Part shown: positions 1 through 5,700 of the stretch, in pieces
Numbering within the stretch: the stretch's first letter is position 1
Layout of the letters: each line of letters opens with the position of its first letter
Translations under genes and position numbers: made by a program
DNA from: PVC group bacterium
GTDB taxonomy: Bacteria; Verrucomicrobiota; Kiritimatiellia; SS1-B-03-39; UBA6053
Direction of reading: 5' to 3'
DNA length: 17,487 bases
Assembly: GCA_003565815.1 (NCBI GenBank)
Contig: PXAS01000365.1
Span: 1 to 17,487, forward strand
Notes under the pieces: generated by a model
Seen by the model: only the letters and a program-made list of their open reading frames with translations
Database searches by the model: none
Told to the model about the DNA's origin: nothing

Positions 1-63
1 ATCCGCAACCCGCGTTTCCGCCCGCCCCCCGACCAAACCGTCGGCGGCATATTGCTGAAATAA
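1..63 (+). CDS. Possible 3' end of an upstream gene (partial)
   Basis: Frame 1 is open from the window edge to a TAA at 61-63 and would give a C-terminal tail ending in VGGILLK. Only 20 codons are visible, so no family can be recognised. Frames 2 and 3 are also open for a similar distance, so this choice of frame is weak. It is listed because the adjoining gene at 193-1980 lies on the other strand and would converge with it. Confidence 0.22.
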   Translation: MRNPRFRPPPDQTVGGILLK

Positions 64-141
64 GATGATTTCGGTACCAACATGTCCAAACCCTACCCCA
101 CCACCCCCCAAACCGTCAAGCCAAAATTTTTATATAATACC

Positions 142-161
142 TGTTGCTATACGGAGCAACA
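142..161 (-). terminator. Weak hairpin downstream of the Yip1/TPR gene
   Basis: TGTTGC and GCAACA form a perfect 6-bp stem around an 8-nt loop, about 31 nt beyond the stop of the minus-strand gene ending at 193. Read on the minus strand, the stem is followed by an A/T-rich stretch (GGTATTATATAAAAATTTT) rather than a clean T run. It may be a modest intrinsic terminator. The same stretch also contains TATAAT on the plus strand (133-138), but with no convincing -35 box. Confidence 0.28.
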
Positions 162-192
162 TCGTTCCGCACCCATTGAAGGGAGACTGAAA

Positions 193-1980
193 TCAGTGCC
201 GGGCGGCGCGTTCCTCCGCCCGTTCCGCCCATACCCTTGATTCGGGCGCACGACCGAGGGCAAGCGCCGCGTCTGAGAGCATGTACAGCACATCGGCGCG
301 GTAAATTTCCACCTCGGCCCATCTGTCCACCAGACGCAAGATCTCCTCGTGTCGGTTTTGCGCGTGAAGGGCCTCCAGGAGCACTTGCTGGTGTAGCGCG
401 TTTGGCGCCAGAATCATGGCCTGCCGGGCATGGCCTTCCGCGGCCTGTAGGTCTGTGTCCGCGTCCCCGAAACGCCCAAGTTTGATCCAAGCCAGCCATC
501 GTTGGACGTCGGCGGATTCCGGCGTCATTTCCGCGGCCCGCTCCAGATGGGGCAGACCCAAATCCGCGCGGGACAACAAGAGCAAATTTGCCCCGCGGCC
601 CAATCGGTGGTGACTGTGGTCCTTGGGCATCAGATGACTCAAGCTCAGAAAATCTTGCCGTGCACCCAGGACATCGCCGGACAACATGCGCAGTTCCCCG
701 CGCATCAGATAAAAATCGGCCTTCATTTGCACGTCCATCCCGAGAGGAATGGCTTCCAGCAAGTTCAGGGTCATCAACCCTTCCCGCCGGTGTTGTGCCT
801 GCCAAGAGTCATGCGCGTCTTCCCAGTGTTCCATCACTTCTTTGCCATGAAACACGGTGCGGATTTCCATCCCGGCCAAGGTCCAGGCCAAGGAAAAACC
901 GGGAAGAATCATAAAAATCCCGAGACCGACGCCGAACTTGCCTTGGCAGTGTTTGCTTCGGGTGGACAAGGCCAGGCGGACCCCGGCCCATGCCAAAAGC
1001 ACGGTATAAAACAGGGGCACGTATTCGAGCACCCACCCCGGACGATAACCGCGAATATACGCCTCCGTCCCCGATTGGAAGCCGTACAAAATGAATCCAA
1101 TCCGCGTCAGGGTAAAGGGAAGCAGCGCGTACACCAACACTTTCAGGGTCCACAACAAAGGGGGACGTCCTCCACAGACAAAAAACAGCCCATGCACGAA
1201 CATCCCCATCAACAACCACCCCAGCACCCCCATGGAGATGTCCTGGAGAAACAGCAGCACCAGCGAGGTGGTGTTCCCGGTCAGCGGCATAGGTCCCGGA
1301 TGATCGGGGATGAACAACATCAATGCGATCTGTGACCAGGCGAGTCCCGAAATCAACACCAGCAAAAAGGCTTCGCCCCAGCCTTTGAGGGGATGGATCC
1401 CGTCCGTAAAGCGTCGGAAATCCAAGAACAAATCCATGAAGGTCGGCCCATCGACTCCGGACAAGGGCTTTTTGCGTGGGGTAACGATTTGGGGGTTGGA
1501 GTTGGGGGCCGGGCTTGCGGACTTTGATGGACGGGAGGCTTGCTCGCGCGGTCTTTCCGACTCTTCTTTTTTTCGACGGGAATCGTTGGCTTTGGCCAAT
1601 GCGTGGTTCAATCGGGAGGGCTGTCGTTTTTCTTCTGGCGGGATCGGCGTGTTTTCGGTGTTCGCGGGCAAAGCGGACGCGGACGCTTCGGATGGAGAAA
1701 CCAGGGGTTTTTGCACCAAAGCGGGCTTTTCCGTGGAAATTCGTTCGGGAGGGGGATTGTCCGGCGGCTTGGACTCGGGCACAAGTTTCACTTCAATCGA
1801 TTGATCGGCATCATCCTGTTCATCCTGTTCGGGCGGATCGTTTCGTTGACGTTCGTTCTGATCCCGTTTGATTTTCAATTGATGGCGCAACATGGAACGC
1901 GGGGCCGCAGAACGATCTGTCCCGCTTTCACCGGAAGGGGAGGAAGATTTGTGAGAGGTTGGGGTGTCGGATGGCTCCAT
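193..1980 (-). CDS. Membrane protein: disordered N-terminus, Yip1-like helices, TPR-like C-terminus
   Basis: A 595-residue protein of unknown function in three parts. Residues 1 to about 175 are low in complexity and rich in Pro, Glu, Lys, Ser and Asp, and are probably disordered and cytoplasmic. Residues about 180-370 hold five hydrophobic segments (near 204-224, 240-268, 276-300, 316-338 and 352-370), preceded by an FLDFRRFTDGI stretch that resembles the entry to Yip1-type membrane domains. Residues about 415-595 are helical, with repeating Ala/Leu pairs of TPR type, for example the RGELRMLSGDVLGARQDF unit. The ATG is followed by a coherent sequence; upstream on the minus strand lies TATATA (1994-1999), but no Shine-Dalgarno site. 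TPR domains usually mediate protein contacts, so a membrane scaffold is possible. The Yip1 assignment rests on pattern only and no enzymatic motif was seen. Confidence 0.85.
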   Translation of the reverse strand: MEPSDTPTSHKSSSPSGESGTDRSAAPRSMLRHQLKIKRDQNERQRNDPPEQDEQDDADQSIEVKLVPESKPPDNPPPERISTEKPALVQKPLVSPSEASASALPANTENTPIPPEEKRQPSRLNHALAKANDSRRKKEESERPREQASRPSKSASPAPNSNPQIVTPRKKPLSGVDGPTFMDLFLDFRRFTDGIHPLKGWGEAFLLVLISGLAWSQIALMLFIPDHPGPMPLTGNTTSLVLLFLQDISMGVLGWLLMGMFVHGLFFVCGGRPPLLWTLKVLVYALLPFTLTRIGFILYGFQSGTEAYIRGYRPGWVLEYVPLFYTVLLAWAGVRLALSTRSKHCQGKFGVGLGIFMILPGFSLAWTLAGMEIRTVFHGKEVMEHWEDAHDSWQAQHRREGLMTLNLLEAIPLGMDVQMKADFYLMRGELRMLSGDVLGARQDFLSLSHLMPKDHSHHRLGRGANLLLLSRADLGLPHLERAAEMTPESADVQRWLAWIKLGRFGDADTDLQAAEGHARQAMILAPNALHQQVLLEALHAQNRHEEILRLVDRWAEVEIYRADVLYMLSDAALALGRAPESRVWAERAEERAARH

Positions 1981-2060
1981 ATTTTCGAGAGGCTATATAA
2001 ACGGGATCAAAAAAGAAAGGAAAGAACCGGAGAAGGTTGTTAATTTTTGCGAGCAGTGCG

Positions 2061-2220
2061 GTCAGGAATGCCCGCGATCCGATTTTTCAGCGGTTTCAGG
2101 GTTGGATGTTCCTTGTTGGATGTTGAATATTGGATAAGGAAAATATCCAATATCCAACAAGGAATGTCCAAATTTCAAGACAAGAACCGCTGACGCGGCG
2201 TGCCGGCATTCCCGGCTGAC
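2061..2220. repeat. Nested imperfect palindromic element (~160 bp)
   Basis: The intergenic DNA folds back on itself at three nested levels. The core pairs 2102-2136 with 2144-2171 (right arm TATCCAATATCCAACAAGG onwards) around a 7-nt A/G-rich loop; the left arm carries a 7-nt insertion and two mismatches. Outside it TCAGCGGTT (2087-2095) pairs perfectly with AACCGCTGA (2185-2193). Outermost, GTCAGGAATGCC (2061-2072) matches the complement of GGCATTCC...CTGAC (2205-2220) with a 3-nt gap. The core motif resembles dispersed GGATATTGGATA-type repeats in several PVC and deltaproteobacterial genomes (from memory). No transposase lies nearby, so it may be a non-autonomous element or an RNA-folding unit. 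Confidence 0.75.
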
Positions 2221-2264
2221 GGGTGAACATCGAACGGAGCACGGACATTCCCGCAGAATACCCC

Positions 2265-2296
2265 TTGACAAACCCTACTAAATCAATAGGGATACT
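2265..2296 (+). promoter_or_regulatory. Putative promoter of the rrf2-cys operon
   Basis: A perfect -35 hexamer TTGACA lies at 2265-2270. The best -10-like hexamer is GATACT at 2291-2296, giving a long 20-bp spacer; at the usual 17 bp the hexamer would be a poor AGGGAT. GATACT ends only 5 nt before the ATG at 2302 and no Shine-Dalgarno sequence is present, so a transcript starting here would be leaderless or nearly so. A promoter with an over-long spacer may need help from a bound regulator, but this is an inference. Confidence 0.5.
2273..2291. promoter_or_regulatory. Probable Rrf2-family operator
   Basis: CCCTACT-AAATC-AATAGGG is a 7-5-7 inverted repeat with one mismatch, lying in the spacer between the -35 box and the start codon of the Rrf2-family gene. 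Rrf2 proteins (IscR, CymR, NsrR, RirA) bind as dimers to palindromes of about this size in their own and target promoters. The position predicts autoregulation and control of the downstream cys genes. Seen: the palindrome and its position. Inferred: the protein that binds it. Confidence 0.55.
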
Positions 2297-2301
2297 GCAC
2301 T

Positions 2302-2712
2302 ATGATTTCAAAAAAGTGTACATACGCCCTGAAGGCCGTGCTGGCGCTGACGCGCCGGGAGGGCTCGGGTCCCATGACCATTCAGCAAATCGCGGAGTTG
2401 CAGGACATTCCGCCGCGGTTTCTGGAGGCCATTTTGCGGGATCTGAAACAAAATGGGTTTACGGAATCCATTCGAGGAAAAGAAGGGGGGTATGTACTGT
2501 CCCGTCCCGCCCGCGAGATCAGTCTCGGGGAAATCATTCGATGCGTGGAGGGTCCGTGGTTTTCCCCTTCCGGGGATGCGGATGTGTTCACCACCGTTTG
2601 GGAGGAAGCGGAAAACGCCCTCAACAAGGTGATGGACGAAACCGATTTCCAAAGTTTACTGCGCAAGGAGGATGAACTCCGACGCGCCGCCGTTCCCGAT
2701 TATTCCATTTAA
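2302..2712 (+). CDS. Rrf2-family transcriptional regulator of the sulfur operon
   Basis: A 136-residue DNA-binding protein of typical Rrf2 length. The winged helix occupies residues 1 to about 65: an opening like MISKKCTYALKAVLAL, a helix-turn-helix around 26-50 (TIQQIAELQDIPPRFLEAIL), and the family hallmark GGYVLSRPAREISLGEII at 62-79. Rrf2 proteins that sense iron, redox or NO carry three clustered cysteines for a 2Fe-2S centre. This one has only Cys6 and Cys81, so it is unlikely to hold that cluster and resembles the cluster-free cysteine regulator CymR in this respect. It heads an operon with cysH, cysD and cysN, and a palindrome sits in its promoter. Control of sulfate assimilation by cysteine status is the natural inference; the ligand or partner is unknown. 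Confidence 0.9.
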   Translation: MISKKCTYALKAVLALTRREGSGPMTIQQIAELQDIPPRFLEAILRDLKQNGFTESIRGKEGGYVLSRPAREISLGEIIRCVEGPWFSPSGDADVFTTVWEEAENALNKVMDETDFQSLLRKEDELRRAAVPDYSI

Positions 2713-2731
2713 CCTCATTCCCGACAAGCCG

Positions 2732-3376
2732 ATGACCCAATCCATTGATCCCCAAAAAGCCAATGCCGACTTGAAAAACGCCTCCCCCGAAGAAATTCTG
2801 CGCTGGGCCGAACGTTTTTCCGGCGGCAAGATGATGATTTCCACGAATTTCCGCCCATACGAAGCGGTATTGTTGCATCTGGCGGCGCAAATTCAGCCGC
2901 GCATTCCCGTCCTCTGGGTCGATCACGGCTACAATACCCCCGCCACCTACAAATGTGCAGAAGCCACCATTGCCAAACTCAATTTGAACGTGCATTTGTA
3001 CATTCCCAAACGGACGGCCGCGCATCGCGACACGGTCAACGGCGGCATTCCTTCGATTGATGACGAGGCCGCCCACGAGGCCTTCACGGAGGAAGTGAAA
3101 TTGGAGCCGTTCCGTCGCGGCATGGCCGCGCTGAAGCCCAAGGTCTGGCTGACGGCACTGCGGCGGGTGCAAAATCCCCATCGCGAAAGCATGAATGTCG
3201 TGGGCCTGACCGGGGACGGAGTGATCAAGCTGTGCCCCATCCTCGACTGGACGGACGCGGACATGGAGGCCTATATCCAAAAGCACGATCTTCCCAATGA
3301 ATTTAACTATTACGACCCCACCAAGGTCCTCGAAAAACGGGAATGTGGCTTGCACCTCGATTCCGCGAAGCTATAA
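2732..3376 (+). CDS. cysH: Phosphoadenylyl-sulfate / adenylyl-sulfate reductase
   Basis: Reduces activated sulfate (PAPS or APS) to sulfite with thioredoxin as donor. The 214-residue protein has the adenine-nucleotide alpha-hydrolase fold. It shows an N-terminal EAVLLHLAAQI region, VLWVDHGYNTPATYK in place of the usual DTGYxFPETY, VWLTALRRVQ matching the family GLRREQ motif, and the catalytic cysteine in KRECGLH (Cys205) near the C-terminus. The CC...CxxC cysteines of iron-sulfur APS reductases are absent, so it looks like the cluster-free type of E. coli CysH. The linker before the catalytic motif is shorter than in E. coli. The ATG at 2732 was chosen, giving a 19-bp gap after rrf2. An in-frame ATG at 2672 lies inside rrf2, directly against AAGGAGG, which is too close for normal use as a ribosome site. 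Confidence 0.9.
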   Translation: MTQSIDPQKANADLKNASPEEILRWAERFSGGKMMISTNFRPYEAVLLHLAAQIQPRIPVLWVDHGYNTPATYKCAEATIAKLNLNVHLYIPKRTAAHRDTVNGGIPSIDDEAAHEAFTEEVKLEPFRRGMAALKPKVWLTALRRVQNPHRESMNVVGLTGDGVIKLCPILDWTDADMEAYIQKHDLPNEFNYYDPTKVLEKRECGLHLDSAKL

Positions 3377-3415
3377 GAGACACCAATTTCCCCTATGATT
3401 TTTCCCTTGTGATCC

Positions 3416-4318
3416 ATGAACAAATACAAACTGACCCATCTTGATTATTTGGAGTCCGAAGGCATTCACGTTCTGCGTGAAGTCGCGGCCCAATTCGAAC
3501 GCCCCACCCTCATGTTCAGCGGGGGGAAAGATTCCATTGTGATGCTGCGCCTGGCGGAGAAAGCTTTCCGTCCGGCCCGGATCCCCTTTCCGTTGCTCAA
3601 CGTCGACACGGGGCACAATTTCCCCGAACTCAACGAATTCCGCGACCGCCGGGCCGCGGAATTGGGGGCGAAGCTGATTGTCCGCACCGTGGAGGACGCC
3701 CTGGCCAAGGGCATCGCCACCCAGGTGCCGGGGGAACTCAGCCGCAATCGTTTGCAAATCCCCACCCTGTTGGCCGCCATCGAGGAGTTTCGATTCGACG
3801 CCGCCCTGGGAGGCGCGCGGCGAGACGAGGAAAAGGCCCGCGCCAAGGAGCGTTTCTTCTCTTTCCGGGATGAATTCGGCCAATGGGATCCCAAGAAACA
3901 ACGCCCCGAATTGTGGAACATCTACAATGGCCGCTTGATCCCTGGACAACACATGCGCGTTTTTCCGCTTTCCAACTGGACGGAAATGGATGTGTGGGAA
4001 TACATTCAACGCGAAAAGCTGGAACTTCCCAGCATCTATTTCGCCCACAAGCGCGAAGTGGTGCGGCGCGCGGGCCAATGGCTGCCCGTCAACGACTTGC
4101 TTCCGCCCAAAGACAACGAAGAGGTCAAAACCCTGCAAGTCCGGGTGCGCACCATCGGCGACATCATGAGCACGGGCTGCATTGAGTCCGAGGCCACCAC
4201 CGTGGAACACATTATCGGGGAAGTCTCCACCGCCCGGGTCACCGAACGTGGCGGACGGGCCGACGACAAGGTCTCCGAAAGCTCCATGGAAGACCGCAAA
4301 CGCGAAGGCTATTTCTAA
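3416..4318 (+). CDS. cysD: Sulfate adenylyltransferase small subunit
   Basis: CysD, with the GTPase CysN, makes APS from sulfate and ATP, the first step of assimilation in the cytosol. The 300-residue length is close to E. coli CysD (302). The PP-loop SGGKDS lies at residues 35-40, followed by NVDTGHNFPELNEFRD, the GGARRDEEKARAKERFFSFRD block and the C-terminal TGCIESEATTVEHII motif, all family hallmarks. It follows cysH after 39 bp and precedes cysN by 61 bp, in the same direction. No Shine-Dalgarno sequence precedes the ATG. Nothing is missing or truncated. Confidence 0.97.
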   Translation: MNKYKLTHLDYLESEGIHVLREVAAQFERPTLMFSGGKDSIVMLRLAEKAFRPARIPFPLLNVDTGHNFPELNEFRDRRAAELGAKLIVRTVEDALAKGIATQVPGELSRNRLQIPTLLAAIEEFRFDAALGGARRDEEKARAKERFFSFRDEFGQWDPKKQRPELWNIYNGRLIPGQHMRVFPLSNWTEMDVWEYIQREKLELPSIYFAHKREVVRRAGQWLPVNDLLPPKDNEEVKTLQVRVRTIGDIMSTGCIESEATTVEHIIGEVSTARVTERGGRADDKVSESSMEDRKREGYF

Positions 4319-4379
4319 ACGAATCCGGCCCGATCTCCCCCGCCCCGAAGCTCTCACCCTTTTCACTTTTCCATTCCCC

Positions 4380-5693
4380 ATGAGCAATCCCGACCCCAAA
4401 TCCATCGAACTCCTCCGCTTTACCACCGCCGGCAGCGTCGACGACGGCAAAAGCACCCTGATCGGGCGCCTGTTGCACGACTCGAAATCCATTTTCGAAG
4501 ACCAATGGGACGCCCTGCAACGCTCCGCCGATCTCGCGGGCGGCAGTGACGTCAATCTGGCCAACCTCACCGACGGTTTGCGTTCCGAACGCGAACAGGG
4601 CATTACCATCGACGTCGCCTACCGCTATTTCGCCACTCCGCGCCGGAAATTCATCATTGCCGACACCCCCGGTCACGTGCAATACACCCGCAACATGGTC
4701 ACCGGCGCGTCCACGGCCAATTTGGCCCTAGTGCTCATCGACGCCCGCAACGGCGTGGTGGAACAATCCAAGCGGCACGCGTATATCAGCTCCCTGCTTG
4801 GCATTCCGCATATGGTCGTCTGCATCAACAAAATGGATTTGGTGAACTACAGCGAAGACCGCTTTCGGGAAATCCGCGAGCAATTTTACGCCTTCGTGCC
4901 CCGGCTGGACATCCGCGACGTCACGTTCGTGCCCATCAGCGCCCTCAAGGGGGACAACGTGGTGGACGAGTCGCAAAACATGCCTTGGTACCACGGCCCC
5001 ACCCTGCTGGGCCATTTGGAAGACGTGTACATTGCCAGCGACTGGAATCTCAAGGATTTCCGCATGCCCGTGCAATACGTGATCCGTCCGCTTACCGACG
5101 AACACCACGACTTCCGCGGTTTCGCGGGACAAATCACCGGCGGAGTGGTCCGCAAAGGCGAGGAAATCACGGTTTTGCCCTCCGGCAAACGCTCCGTGGT
5201 CAAATCCATCCACCTCTTGGACCAGGAATTGGAGGAGGCCTTCAGTCCCCAGTCCGTGGTCATCCAACTGGAAGATGACATCGACATCAGCCGCGGCGAC
5301 ACCCTCAGTTCGCTGGACACGCTCCCCTACACCACCCAAGATCACGACGCCAACATCAGTTGGATGGACGAACAACCTTTGGTCCTCGGGCGCAAATACA
5401 TCATCAAACATGGCCCGAACACGACCAAAGTCGTGTTCCGCGAAGTGGTGCATACCGTGGATATCGAAACCCTGGAAGAACAACACGGAACCGCCGAGCT
5501 GGGCTTGAATGACATCGGACGGGTGAAATTCAAAACCATGGCGCCGCTGGTGTACGACGCCTACCGCAAAAACCGCAATTTCGGCGGGTTTGTGATCATT
5601 GACGAGGCGACCAACGACACCGTGGCCGCGGGCATGCTCCGCTCTCCGGAAAAACCCGCCCCGGTGCCGGAACACAAAGACTACGTGATTTGA
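4380..5693 (+). CDS. cysN: Sulfate adenylyltransferase large subunit (GTPase)
   Basis: CysN couples GTP hydrolysis to APS synthesis by CysD. The 437-residue protein has the elongation-factor-like GTPase motifs in order: P-loop GSVDDGKS (18-25), the EREQGITIDVAYRYF switch I block, DTPGH (95-99) and NKMD (150-153). Beta-barrel domains follow. It is shorter than E. coli CysN (475 residues), and there is no C-terminal APS-kinase (CysC) domain of the kind found in NodQ-type fusions. The start at 4380 gives the canonical N-terminus; the frame is open upstream into cysD, but that translation has no family similarity. Seven bases separate its stop from the next gene. Confidence 0.96.
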   Translation: MSNPDPKSIELLRFTTAGSVDDGKSTLIGRLLHDSKSIFEDQWDALQRSADLAGGSDVNLANLTDGLRSEREQGITIDVAYRYFATPRRKFIIADTPGHVQYTRNMVTGASTANLALVLIDARNGVVEQSKRHAYISSLLGIPHMVVCINKMDLVNYSEDRFREIREQFYAFVPRLDIRDVTFVPISALKGDNVVDESQNMPWYHGPTLLGHLEDVYIASDWNLKDFRMPVQYVIRPLTDEHHDFRGFAGQITGGVVRKGEEITVLPSGKRSVVKSIHLLDQELEEAFSPQSVVIQLEDDIDISRGDTLSSLDTLPYTTQDHDANISWMDEQPLVLGRKYIIKHGPNTTKVVFREVVHTVDIETLEEQHGTAELGLNDIGRVKFKTMAPLVYDAYRKNRNFGGFVIIDEATNDTVAAGMLRSPEKPAPVPEHKDYVI

Positions 5694-5700
5694 CCCCGAA

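Noticed and set aside
115..138. Promoter built on TATAAT at 133-138
   Set aside because: The -10 match is perfect but there is no acceptable -35 at 16-18 bp and no plus-strand gene follows.
4182..4379. Upstream extension of the cysN frame into cysD
   Set aside because: The added 66 residues are Pro-rich without similarity; the canonical N-terminus begins at 4380.
3371..4609. 412-codon open frame antisense to cysD/cysN
   Set aside because: It lies over well-conserved motifs of CysD and CysN on the other strand and has no family similarity of its own.
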